Assembly: GCA_937895845.1 (NCBI GenBank)
Contig: CALBLK010000022.1
Coordinates: forward strand, 36,027 to 100,026
From: an uncultured Prevotella sp.
GTDB lineage: Bacteria; Bacteroidota; Bacteroidia; Bacteroidales; Bacteroidaceae
Length of the DNA stretch: 64,000 nt
Reading direction: 5' to 3'
Below the pieces are notes generated by a model that saw only the letters and a list, made by a program, of their open reading frames with translations, was not told where the DNA came from and did no database searches. Both the position numbers and the translations under genes were made by a program. Shown piece by piece: positions 1 to 7,684 of the stretch (the first letter of the stretch is position 1; each line of letters opens with the position of its first letter).

Positions 1-683
1 AAAAGGACATAGAGACTCTGTTTATGGGGCTGACAGAGGCCGAGGCCGTGAAGCTGTTTGCCAACACCTACCTGGCCCTGCGCGTGAGCTATTTCAACGA
101 ACTTGACACCTATGCAGAGATGAAGGGGCTCAACACGGCAGACATCATCCGCGGTGTGAGCCTTGACCCCCGTGTGGGCGACCAGTACAACAATCCCTCC
201 TTCGGCTACGGCGGCTACTGTCTGCCCAAGGACACCAAGCAGTTGCTGGCCAACTACAGTGACGTGCCTGAAAACCTGATTGAGGCCATCGTGGAGAGCA
301 ACCGCACGCGCAAGGACTTTATCGCCGACCGCGTGCTCAACAAGGCCGGCTACTACGACTACTACAACCGGGGCGACTTCAACCCCGCCGAGGAGAAACA
401 CTGCGTGATTGGGGTCTACCGGCTGACCATGAAGTCCAACTCCGACAACTTCAGGCAGTCCTCCATACAGGGCGTGATGAAACGCATCAAGGCCAAGGGG
501 GCCGAAATCATCATCTATGAGCCTACCCTGGCCAACGGCACCACGTTTTTCGGGAGCCGCGTGGTGAACAACCTTGACGAGTTCAAGGCACAGTCGCAGG
601 CCATCATCGCCAACCGCTACGACAGCTGTCTTGACGATGTGCGCGGCAAGGTCTACACGCGCGACATCTTCAGACGAGACTGA
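1..683 (+). CDS. ugd: UDP-glucose 6-dehydrogenase, C-terminal part (5' end outside window)
   Basis: The reading frame is open from base 3 with no start codon in the window, so the NAD-binding Rossmann half is cut off by the edge. The enzyme oxidises UDP-glucose to UDP-glucuronate with two NAD+, supplying uronic acid for capsule, LPS or exopolysaccharide in the cytoplasm. Visible are the central helical dimerisation domain (ANTYLALRVSYFNELD), the active-site motif GYGGYCLPKD with its catalytic cysteine codon at 219-221, and the C-terminal UDP-binding domain (GVYRLTMKSNSDNFR). About 226 residues are present of a usual 390-440. A UDP-ManNAc dehydrogenase is the main alternative, but the YCLPKD motif and C-terminal domain fit UDP-glucose dehydrogenases best. 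The gene ends at a strong hairpin and faces the next gene. Confidence 0.9.
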   Translation, partial: KDIETLFMGLTEAEAVKLFANTYLALRVSYFNELDTYAEMKGLNTADIIRGVSLDPRVGDQYNNPSFGYGGYCLPKDTKQLLANYSDVPENLIEAIVESNRTRKDFIADRVLNKAGYYDYYNRGDFNPAEEKHCVIGVYRLTMKSNSDNFRQSSIQGVMKRIKAKGAEIIIYEPTLANGTTFFGSRVVNNLDEFKAQSQAIIANRYDSCLDDVRGKVYTRDIFRRD

Positions 684-736
684 CAGGCAGCCGGTTCACG
701 CGCGGCTGGACTGCCGCGCCCGTACCCCTACCGGCC

Positions 737-775
737 AGAATCGGCCGCCAGACTGCAGGTCTGGCGGCCGATTCT
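737..775. terminator. Bidirectional terminator between ugd and the GIN-domain gene
   Basis: A perfect 17-bp inverted repeat (arms 737-753 and 759-775) with a 5-nt loop lies in the 111-bp gap between two convergent stop codons. The T-tract is weak on both sides, so the stem itself may do most of the work. Confidence 0.75.
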
Positions 776-794
776 CTTTGCACGCTCAACAGTT

Positions 795-1553
795 TCACTT
801 CACAGGATGCAGCCTCAGCAGCGCCGTGTGCAGGTCTCCGCTTCCGCGCACATTCTGGTTAAGCTGCTCCAGTGTGCCGCTGAGCGTGATGTCGCCACTT
901 CCGGTGAGCAAGCAGTCGGCCACCCCGCACTGTTCAAAGTCCACTTCCACGTCTCCGCTGCCCGCCAGTTCGACACTGGTCTTCCTGGTGTTCTTCAGCC
1001 TCAGCTTCACGTCACCGCTTCCCCGGACAGACGCATCGGCACGCAAGGCATCAGCCTTGTCCACCTCTATGTCGCCCGACCCGTCGACACGCAGCGTGAG
1101 ATCGTCACATATCACCGACCTGAAGTCAATGTCTCCGGAGCCCCTGACCAACAGGCTGAGCCTGTCGGTGTCCAGTGGCCTCTCGCACTCAAAGTCACCG
1201 CTGCCAACCACACTCACAGCCACCAAGTCGGGCGATGTCACCCTGACCCTGATGGCCTGGTCGTCCATGTCGCGCAGCAAGTCCATCATGCCAGACTTGA
1301 AACGCACGACGAGCACGCCGTCCTTGACCTCTGTCATCACCCTTGACAAGTATGACTGCGGGGCCACAACAGAGACCGAACAGTCTTTGCCCTGCGCATA
1401 CACGACGTCAACCGCGCCCTCCACACGCACGGCCTTGAATTTGCCAACCGGGCGGTCTGCCCGGGTGACCGACGCAGACCTGCCCCCTTTCTGAGCTGAC
1501 ATACACGATACGAGAGCAAATGCCAGCACGGCAAACAACAAAAACTTTTTCAT
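795..1553 (-). CDS. GIN-domain (DUF2807) lipoprotein
   Basis: A 252-residue protein that begins with a lipoprotein signal peptide (MKKFLLFAVLAFALVSC, lipobox LVSC), so it should be lipid-anchored after export. The rest is a right-handed beta-solenoid of the putative auto-transporter adhesin head GIN type: short repeats of the form GSGDI or GSGDV recur about every 18-20 residues (GSGDFECE, GSGDIDFR, GSGDIEVD, GSGDVKLR, GSGDVEVD, GSGDITLS, GSGDLHTA). The molecular role of these proteins is unknown; they are common in Bacteroidetes envelopes. It follows the DUF5686 gene on the same strand by 58 bp, so both could be co-transcribed. The family call is firm and the function is open. Confidence 0.85.
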   Translation of the reverse strand: MKKFLLFAVLAFALVSCMSAQKGGRSASVTRADRPVGKFKAVRVEGAVDVVYAQGKDCSVSVVAPQSYLSRVMTEVKDGVLVVRFKSGMMDLLRDMDDQAIRVRVTSPDLVAVSVVGSGDFECERPLDTDRLSLLVRGSGDIDFRSVICDDLTLRVDGSGDIEVDKADALRADASVRGSGDVKLRLKNTRKTSVELAGSGDVEVDFEQCGVADCLLTGSGDITLSGTLEQLNQNVRGSGDLHTALLRLHPVK

Positions 1554-1565
1554 AAACTATTTATA

Positions 1566-1608
1566 TTGATTATCTAAAAACCTCCATTGATTACCAAAAA
1601 ACCTCCAT
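1566..1608. repeat. Two 22-bp near-identical direct repeats, 21-bp period
   Basis: Between the DUF5686 stop and the start of the GIN lipoprotein gene, two copies of a 22-bp unit (1566-1587 and 1587-1608, sharing one base) differ at two positions. Each ends in AAACCTCCAT. On the minus strand this is ATGGAGGTTT, a Shine-Dalgarno-like purine stretch next to an ATG, so local duplication in the leader is possible. Confidence 0.55.
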
Positions 1609-1611
1609 GTT

Positions 1612-4251
1612 TCAGAACGTCATGCGTATCATGAAGCGCAGTCCGTCACGGTGGGCCGTGGGCAGGTCAAGGTAGTTGAGCCGCCGTGCATACTCGACAT
1701 GCAACAGCTTGAAGATGTTGTGGACGCCCACGGCCAGCTCGACATACGGCTGCTTGCTGTCCATCACAAACGAGCCTTCGGGGAATGCCATCAGCAAGGG
1801 CGAACCCGCGTTCTGCGCAAGATAGGGGTTGTTCTTGTCAGAGAGGTCGCCCCACAGGCACTTCACGGCAATGTACTCTCTCCACTTGAGCTTCTTGATG
1901 AGCGGAATGCGGTTGAAGAGCTTGCCGTTGAAGTCCCAGCTCACGTCAGCGCTCACAAAGCGGTCGTTGAGGAACTCCATGTTGTTGACGAGCTGGAAGG
2001 TCTGGTCCTGAATGATATACGACAGGTTGGTGGCTGGCATGCAGAGCAGCGGATATGGCACTTTCTCCCATTGTATTCCGCCACGCAGGTAGCAGTCTAT
2101 CTTGCCCCAGCTGTTCATCCAGAAGCGTTTGTAAACGCTGGCCTCCGTGTAGTTGTAGCTGTAATCGCCGCCCAGCACGTTCTTCAGTCCCAGGGTGTGG
2201 CTCACGGTGAACACCGGCGCGTCAAGGTTAATCTTCAGCCGGCGCTGCTTGGTGTTGATGAACGTCTCACCGGGCGCGAAACGCAGTTCGGCGCGAAGCT
2301 CAGTTGTGCGGAACTTCAGCGACGGGGCGGCCTCGCCGGCGCCGGCCTCCGCCGAGAGCGGCGTGAACCGCAGGTTTCCGCAAGCCTCGTTCTCCTCGGC
2401 CTTCAGCGCGAGTGTGGTCTTGAATCCCCAGTCCTCCTCGCGCTCAAAGGTTAGCGTCTGCCGGTTGTAGAACATCATCTTGTCCACCTTGGCCCATTTC
2501 AGCGAGGTGAACACATTGTCCTTGTCCGTGTGCATGAACTTGTCAGAGGGCGAGCACACATCATACGTAGACGACAGGGTGAGCGTGCGTTTGGGGAACT
2601 CGCGCGGCAGATACTCCTTCTTGTTGAACGACCATATCACGTCACCGCGGTAGTACTCCCGCTTGCTGCCCCAGCCGTGGGCGTAATAGCCGCTGAAGAA
2701 CAAGTGCTTGTTAAGGTTGGCCGTCGTCTGGGCGCTGATGCGCGTGCGGAACCCGTCGACAAAGTTGCTGGTGAACATTGTGTTGATAGGCCCGAAGTCC
2801 ACCTTGCTGGGGTGCCCCGTCTCCACAAAGTTCTCGATAAAGGCGCGCGCGCCGAAGATGACATACTTGAATCCCTTGATTTGCTCCATGTTGTGGATAA
2901 AGGCATCCATGCGGCTCTCGCTGTTGGTGAGATGCACCTGGCGGTACTTGTCCCAGAACGCCTCGTCGCGCATCATGGCGTCCGCCTCCTTCACCTCGCG
3001 CGCCTTGCCCTTGAACAGCTGTCTGGGCAGAGGGTCAAAGGCGTAGTCGGACAGTCGCGTGGTGCGGATGACGATGGCCTTTTGCAGGAAGCTGGCCACC
3101 TTGAGCTCGGCCACCATGTCATCGACCGTGAGCACCCAGGAGCTGTCGGGCAGCTGTGTAAACTCCTGGATGACCTTCAGGTTCTCCACAAAGTTCACGT
3201 CGCTGCGCCTTGGGATGGTCAGCTCGCAGCGCTTCACCTGGTAGCTTGAGTCGGCCAGAATATAGATGTCCCCCCGGAACCCGAAGTCCTGCTGGTTGTT
3301 TGGAAGGAAATGGAGATGGATGCAGCGGTCGCGCTCCACATAGACCGTGTCCTCAATGTAAAAGCGGTAAAAGGCGATGGCGTCCTTGCCAATCGGCGAG
3401 GTGAACGGATACTGCAGCAGGCGCACCTGGTCATCATAGATGTTGACATCCGTGAACACGTCCTTGAGCGTTGTGGTGAGGATGTCGCCCGTCTGGAGCA
3501 GGTCGTTGATGCCGGTCGAGTTCTGTCCCTTGACGATGCTCTTCTCACTGTGGGGCTTCTTGCGGTAAACCTTCTGGGTCACCGTCTCGTCGACCGAGAG
3601 CGGCAGGATGAGTTTCTTGTTGTAGCTGCACATCTCCACCTGGTCTTTCACCCACGGCATCTTCTTGAGCCTTGGCGTTTCCAGCTTTTCGGGCGTGATG
3701 TCGTTAAAGGCCAGCGTTATCTTCTGATACTTGTTATACTGGTAGTAGTCACGGTTCTCCAGCCGTGTCTGCTTCTTGTGCGCCACCACCTTGCGCATCA
3801 GCTCAACCGCCGGGTTGTTCTTCCGGCTGTACCTGTGCCTCCTGGCCTTTACGGTCACCCCCTTGAGTGCGCGGGTGGCGGGTTTCAGTCTTACGTTGAG
3901 CACGCTGCCGGTGCCGGCGGTCACGGTGACCGTCTGCGACACATAGCCCACGGCGCTGAACGTCAGCGCCCACCCGTTGTGACGGGCGATGGCATACCTG
4001 CCGCCGGCATTGGAGGCCACAGCAATCTCGTGTCCCTTGTAAACCACACTGGCAAAGGGTATGCTGTCGCCCGTCTCCGCGTCAATCACATGTCCGGTGA
4101 GCTGGGCATGGAGGGTGAGTGGCGAGCACAGCAGAAAGAGCAGCAAAAGCTTCATCCCCATCAGGAGCAGCGCCCACCTGCCGCCGCGGCCAGACGAGGG
4201 TGCGGCATGGTCAGACGGTGTTGGAAGACGGTGAGGGTGGAACTTGGTCAT
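1612..4251 (-). CDS. DUF5686 / carboxypeptidase-regulatory-like domain envelope protein
   Basis: A large exported protein of unknown function. From the chosen ATG at 4251 it has 879 residues; an internal ATG at 4155 gives 847 and starts directly with a clean signal peptide (MKLLLLFLLCSPLTLHAQ), so 4155 is an equally good start. After cleavage comes a CarboxypepD_reg-like beta-sandwich (about 90 residues, LTGHVIDAETGDSIPFASV), followed by the long DUF5686 region. This is rich in aromatic, alternating segments that resemble an outer-membrane beta-barrel, and the protein ends in Phe (MIRMTF). Such proteins are Bacteroidetes-specific and are thought to sit in the outer membrane; no substrate can be inferred. 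It is separated from ino1 by two hairpins and probably has its own leader. Confidence 0.85.
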   Translation of the reverse strand: MTKFHPHRLPTPSDHAAPSSGRGGRWALLLMGMKLLLLFLLCSPLTLHAQLTGHVIDAETGDSIPFASVVYKGHEIAVASNAGGRYAIARHNGWALTFSAVGYVSQTVTVTAGTGSVLNVRLKPATRALKGVTVKARRHRYSRKNNPAVELMRKVVAHKKQTRLENRDYYQYNKYQKITLAFNDITPEKLETPRLKKMPWVKDQVEMCSYNKKLILPLSVDETVTQKVYRKKPHSEKSIVKGQNSTGINDLLQTGDILTTTLKDVFTDVNIYDDQVRLLQYPFTSPIGKDAIAFYRFYIEDTVYVERDRCIHLHFLPNNQQDFGFRGDIYILADSSYQVKRCELTIPRRSDVNFVENLKVIQEFTQLPDSSWVLTVDDMVAELKVASFLQKAIVIRTTRLSDYAFDPLPRQLFKGKAREVKEADAMMRDEAFWDKYRQVHLTNSESRMDAFIHNMEQIKGFKYVIFGARAFIENFVETGHPSKVDFGPINTMFTSNFVDGFRTRISAQTTANLNKHLFFSGYYAHGWGSKREYYRGDVIWSFNKKEYLPREFPKRTLTLSSTYDVCSPSDKFMHTDKDNVFTSLKWAKVDKMMFYNRQTLTFEREEDWGFKTTLALKAEENEACGNLRFTPLSAEAGAGEAAPSLKFRTTELRAELRFAPGETFINTKQRRLKINLDAPVFTVSHTLGLKNVLGGDYSYNYTEASVYKRFWMNSWGKIDCYLRGGIQWEKVPYPLLCMPATNLSYIIQDQTFQLVNNMEFLNDRFVSADVSWDFNGKLFNRIPLIKKLKWREYIAVKCLWGDLSDKNNPYLAQNAGSPLLMAFPEGSFVMDSKQPYVELAVGVHNIFKLLHVEYARRLNYLDLPTAHRDGLRFMIRMTF

Positions 4252-4297
4252 AAACAATCTTTTTCTTAAAACAACAGGAATGATAAAAATGGAGAAT

Positions 4298-4367
4298 ATC
4301 ACCCGGAGCCATCCGCTCCGGGTGATACTTATAGTCATGGTGGCGTTCCGCCAGGCGGAGCGCCACC
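4298..4367 (-). terminator. Two consecutive hairpins downstream of ino1
   Basis: Reading away from ino1 on the minus strand, a 13-bp stem with one G-U pair (arms 4355-4367 and 4339-4351) is followed by a perfect 12-bp stem (arms 4315-4326 and 4298-4309) and then a T-rich stretch. This fits a terminator or attenuator between ino1 and the DUF5686 gene. Confidence 0.65.
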
Positions 4368-4385
4368 GGCAGTTTCACCGACAGG

Positions 4386-5714
4386 TCAGTCCATTTCCTC
4401 GTCAGCCTCGTAGCCACCCATCTCGCGGATGGCGTTCTTCAGCATGGTGTACTGCTGGTAGAGGTTGTTCACAGCCTCCTCGCCCTTGGTGTAGTCGTGC
4501 ATGGGGCTCTTCAGGTAGAAGCTCAGGAAACGCTGTATGCCATAGCGTCCCGCGCGCGCGGCCAGGTCGCTCAGCAGACAGAGGTCGAGCAGAAGCGGCG
4601 CGGCCAGGATTGAGTCGCGGCAGAGGAAGTTGATTTTCACCTGCATGGGATAGCCCATCCAGCCAAAGATGTCAATGTTGTCCCATCCCTCCTTGTTGTC
4701 GTTGCGTGGCGGATAGTAGTTGATGCGAACCTTGTGATAGTACTGGGTGTCCTCGTCGTTGCCATGGCCGTAGAGGTCGGGCTGGACGTCGGGCTTGAGG
4801 ATGGTCTCCAGTGTGGAGAGCTTGCTCACCTCCTTGGTACGGAAGTTGGCGGGCTCGTCGAGCACCAGTCCGTCGCGGTTGCCCAGGATATTGGTCGAGA
4901 ACCAGCCGCTCAGTCCCAGGCACCGGGTGCCGATGATGGGTGCGAAGCCGCTCTTCACCAGCGTCTGCCCAGTCTTGAAGTCCTTGCCGGCGATAGGCAT
5001 CCTGGTCTTTTCGGCCAGCTCCCACATGGCGGGGATGTCCACCGTGGTGTTCGGAGCGCCCATGATGAAGGGTGCGCCCTCGGTCAGTGCGGCGTAGGCA
5101 TAGCACATGGAGGGAGCCACATGCTCGCGGTCGTCGGCCTTCATGGCGGCCTCAAGGGCGGCAAGCGAGCCGTGCACAGGCTCGTTCTCGGGCACATAGA
5201 TCTCGGTAGAGGCGGCCCAAATCACCACGATGCGGGCGCAGCCGTTCTTCTCCTTGAAGTCGCGGATGTCCTTGCGGAGCGCCTCGACCATGTCCCAGCG
5301 CGTCTTGCAGTCCTTCACATTGTCACCGTCAAGCCGCTTGGCATAGTTTCTGTCGAAGGCAGCCTTCATGGGCACTATCTTCTCCAGCTCGTCCTTCACG
5401 GGGTTGATGTCCTTTTCCTTGAGCACCTCGGCATACATGGCAGCCTGGTAGGCGTTCTGGGGGTACACGTCCCACGTGCCAAACACGATGTCATCGAGCT
5501 TGGCCAGGGGCACAATGTCACCATAGTGCAGATATTTCTTGTCTGCGCCACGGCCCACGCGCATCTTGTCGTACTGGGTCATCGAGCCAATAGGCTTTGC
5601 CAGGCCGCGCCGTGTCATGAAGACACCCGTCATAAAGGTCGTAGCCACTGCACCGCAGCCCACAACCAGAATACCTAACTTACCGTCAGCCGGTTTAACA
5701 TTTGTCTGTTTCAT
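4386..5714 (-). CDS. ino1: Inositol-3-phosphate synthase
   Basis: This enzyme converts glucose 6-phosphate to 1L-myo-inositol 3-phosphate with tightly bound NAD+. The 442-residue product shows the N-terminal Rossmann motif (ILVVGCGAVATTF), the conserved region around GHSLAALEAAM and the C-terminal catalytic domain with SNN-like and KINFLCRDSILAAPLLLDL segments typical of the family. In Bacteroides the homologue opens the inositol-lipid pathway (phosphatidylinositol and inositol sphingolipids). It is the last gene of a three-gene minus-strand operon: 33 bp separate it from the HAD hydrolase, and an ATP-grasp protein lies upstream of that. No CDP-alcohol phosphatidyltransferase is next to it, unlike in the characterised Bacteroides cluster. 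Confidence 0.93.
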   Translation of the reverse strand: MKQTNVKPADGKLGILVVGCGAVATTFMTGVFMTRRGLAKPIGSMTQYDKMRVGRGADKKYLHYGDIVPLAKLDDIVFGTWDVYPQNAYQAAMYAEVLKEKDINPVKDELEKIVPMKAAFDRNYAKRLDGDNVKDCKTRWDMVEALRKDIRDFKEKNGCARIVVIWAASTEIYVPENEPVHGSLAALEAAMKADDREHVAPSMCYAYAALTEGAPFIMGAPNTTVDIPAMWELAEKTRMPIAGKDFKTGQTLVKSGFAPIIGTRCLGLSGWFSTNILGNRDGLVLDEPANFRTKEVSKLSTLETILKPDVQPDLYGHGNDEDTQYYHKVRINYYPPRNDNKEGWDNIDIFGWMGYPMQVKINFLCRDSILAAPLLLDLCLLSDLAARAGRYGIQRFLSFYLKSPMHDYTKGEEAVNNLYQQYTMLKNAIREMGGYEADEEMD

Positions 5715-5747
5715 AACTTCTTTTCAGTTTATTTTATGATTTGTCGT

Positions 5748-6437
5748 TTAGTCAATCAACTGCTCAATGCTGCTTATCACCCGGTCTGCCGCACTGCCGT
5801 CGGGCTGCGCGTCAGTCCATCCCTCGCCCCGGAGCCACACGGTGTGGCAGCCGGCCTTGCGCGCGGGCACAATGTCCTTGTCATAGCTGTCGCCAACCAC
5901 AGTCACCTCACCGGGCTTGAGCCCGAGGGCCTCGACACCCAGGGTGAAGATGCGGGGGTCGGGCTTGCGCACCCCGACCACGGCCGATTCAACGACATGG
6001 CCGAACAGGCCGTCAAGCCCGTACTCGGCCAGCACGGTGGAGATGTTGCCGTAGAAGTTGCTCACCAGCACCAAGGGATACTGTGCAGCCAGCCGCTCAA
6101 GCACGCGGCAGCTGCGCGCCGTCTCCTCCTTCGTGTGCCGGTAGAGCCGCTCAAGCACGCGGTCGTGCCACCTCATCACGCCAAGCTGCGGGCGCAGGCG
6201 GTCGATATACTCCATCTCGATGCGCAACTTGACCGAGAGGGTCTTCTCAAACGTGTAGTCAGGCTGGATGATGGGGTTGCGCCCCAGCTCGCGCTCGGCA
6301 TAGACATACGCCTCGCGAAACAGGGCATCCTCCACGGGGACGCCGCACGCCTCATAGGCATGGCCGATGAGCCGCCCCCAGTGGCAGCCTCCGGTGTCAA
6401 GCGTCCCACCATAGTCAAATATGTAGCCTTTTGTCAT
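5748..6437 (-). CDS. HAD-family hydrolase, possible sugar or inositol phosphatase
   Basis: A 229-residue haloacid-dehalogenase fold protein with a helical cap. Motif I is YIFDYGGTLD, motif II the serine in LVLVSNFYGN, motif III the lysine in VRKPDPRIF and motif IV the acidic loop VVGDSYDKDIVPA. The nucleophile Asp is present, but the second Asp of the canonical DxD is Gly (DYG). This position is usually the general acid/base of HAD phosphatases, so catalysis may differ or use another residue. It lies 24 bp downstream of the ATP-grasp gene and 33 bp upstream of ino1, so removing the phosphate of inositol 3-phosphate is an attractive but untested role. Generic HAD hydrolase is the safe call. 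Confidence 0.8.
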   Translation of the reverse strand: MTKGYIFDYGGTLDTGGCHWGRLIGHAYEACGVPVEDALFREAYVYAERELGRNPIIQPDYTFEKTLSVKLRIEMEYIDRLRPQLGVMRWHDRVLERLYRHTKEETARSCRVLERLAAQYPLVLVSNFYGNISTVLAEYGLDGLFGHVVESAVVGVRKPDPRIFTLGVEALGLKPGEVTVVGDSYDKDIVPARKAGCHTVWLRGEGWTDAQPDGSAADRVISSIEQLID

Positions 6438-6461
6438 GTGTGTCTTATATATAAATAGGTA

Positions 6462-7292
6462 TCAGCGCATATCCACCGCACCGGCTATCGCCCGGGCCGC
6501 CTCCTCGCGGCAGCGCGAGAAACTGGGCCAGTCGTTAAGGTCAATCAGCGTGACGCTGCCGTCGGCCCCCACGATGCAGTCGCCTCCGTAGACTTGCACG
6601 CCGGCCAGTGCGGCAGCCCGTCCGGCCATGGCGCGGAGCGCACCGGCATCAAACGCATAGTGGCGAGGGCGACCGTTGCGGCGCTCGTCATCAAACTTCC
6701 ACATGCCGTCGTCGCCGGGATAGCAGACATAGAAAAAGCCGGTGCCGCGCACACCGTAGAATTTCAAGAGGTCACCCTCCATGTGGGCACACTGGTAGAT
6801 GTCGGTCACGCCATGCGCTGCCATCTCGCTCCGCCTGGCCGCCATTTCGTCCCTGCTGGCTGCAAACACCACATCGCCAGGGCCTTCGGCCACGCCATCG
6901 GCGCGCTTGAGCCAAAAGCCATGTTCACCCTCTGCCGGCGGCACTGGCACGCCGCCGCGCTCCAACAGGCCAAACAGTTTGGCTCGCCTGCAGCACAGGG
7001 CCACGCCGGCAGTGCCGTTCACCACGCGCGCGCCCCGCGCCTCACATTCCTTCAGCAGCTGCAGTGTGTGCGGATGGCGCCCCATGGACAGGTAGAGGTC
7101 AGCCTCGGGCAGCGCCTCCGCCTGGAGGTCATCCTCCGGAAGCCGCACGGTCTGGAGCCCCGCCCTGACGAGCAGACAGCAGACACTGTCCATAATAGCT
7201 CTGTCCTTGGCCACCGAGTTGGGTGAATAGCGCTCAGACCTGCCGATGGCAACAATGGTTTTCACACAATTATTTCTTTGTTCTACAAGCAA
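6462..7292 (-). CDS. ATP-grasp domain protein in the inositol operon
   Basis: A 276-residue cytoplasmic protein of uncharacterised function. The N-terminal 100 residues resemble a pre-ATP-grasp domain (TIVAIGRSERYSPNSVAKDR, ADLYLSMGRHP). The rest shows ATP-grasp features: FWLKRADG as the nucleotide-binding lysine strand and, near the C-terminus, VYGGDCIVGADG followed by LIDLNDWPSF, matching the metal-binding Asp/Asn pair of the fold. ATP-grasp enzymes are carboxylate-amine ligases or, in the ITPK branch, inositol phosphate kinases. Its place as first gene of an operon with an inositol-phosphate synthase makes a link to inositol plausible but unproven. A GTG at 7265 (VKTIVAIGRS) is an alternative start and removes an atypical N-terminus. 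Confidence 0.65.
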   Translation of the reverse strand: MLVEQRNNCVKTIVAIGRSERYSPNSVAKDRAIMDSVCCLLVRAGLQTVRLPEDDLQAEALPEADLYLSMGRHPHTLQLLKECEARGARVVNGTAGVALCCRRAKLFGLLERGGVPVPPAEGEHGFWLKRADGVAEGPGDVVFAASRDEMAARRSEMAAHGVTDIYQCAHMEGDLLKFYGVRGTGFFYVCYPGDDGMWKFDDERRNGRPRHYAFDAGALRAMAGRAAALAGVQVYGGDCIVGADGSVTLIDLNDWPSFSRCREEAARAIAGAVDMR

Positions 7293-7329
7293 TAGTCTTC
7301 ATTGCCCCCTCCAAAAGGGTATTGTTATG

Positions 7330-7358
7330 CAAAGTTAATCCTTTTTTCATATATGCAA
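7330..7358 (-). promoter_or_regulatory. Promoter of the ATP-grasp/HAD/ino1 operon
   Basis: On the minus strand a perfect -7 box TAACTTTG (7337-7330) has TTTG at 7358-7355 as the -33 element, with a 17-bp spacer, slightly short for the Bacteroidetes consensus. It lies about 40 bp ahead of the first start codon. Confidence 0.6.
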
Positions 7359-7530
7359 AAAACTATTTTAAGAAAATTAGTTTTAATGAGAAAATATTAA
7401 ATGTCTTATTGTGCCATCATGCTCTACGGATGTTACAAACATCAAAATTTTAGCTTGTCCGGCTGCATGCTGGCCCTTATTGCCACTGCGGAAAAGGCGT
7501 ATGGAAAAGGCCTCTTTGGCAGTGCGCTTT

Positions 7531-7660
7531 ACGAAACGGCCGGTTCCGGGCTGCCGAACGGTCCGTTCCGCCTTGCGAAACGGCCCGGATGGACACGCAA
7601 AACGGCCCGGATGGCAAGCCAAAACGGGCCGTTTCGCAGGCCGGAACCGGCCTTACGGGA
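7531..7660. repeat. GC-rich nested palindromic intergenic repeat (copy A)
   Basis: The 392-bp gap 7293-7684 has an AT-rich half that carries the ino1-operon promoter and a GC-rich half made of repeats. A 12-bp outer inverted repeat (7538-7549 and 7641-7652, GGCCGGTTCCGG) encloses a 14-bp inner one (7574-7587 and 7625-7638, TGCGAAACGGCCCG). Between them is a 15-bp direct repeat (7578-7592 and 7600-7614) with a 22-bp period. Bases 7596-7620 are identical over 25 bp to 58745-58769, and 7614-7634 resembles 30814-30834. The small reading frames here are translations of the repeat, not genes. Confidence 0.75.
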
Positions 7661-7684
7661 AACGCGTTGCTGAACGAGCGGAAA

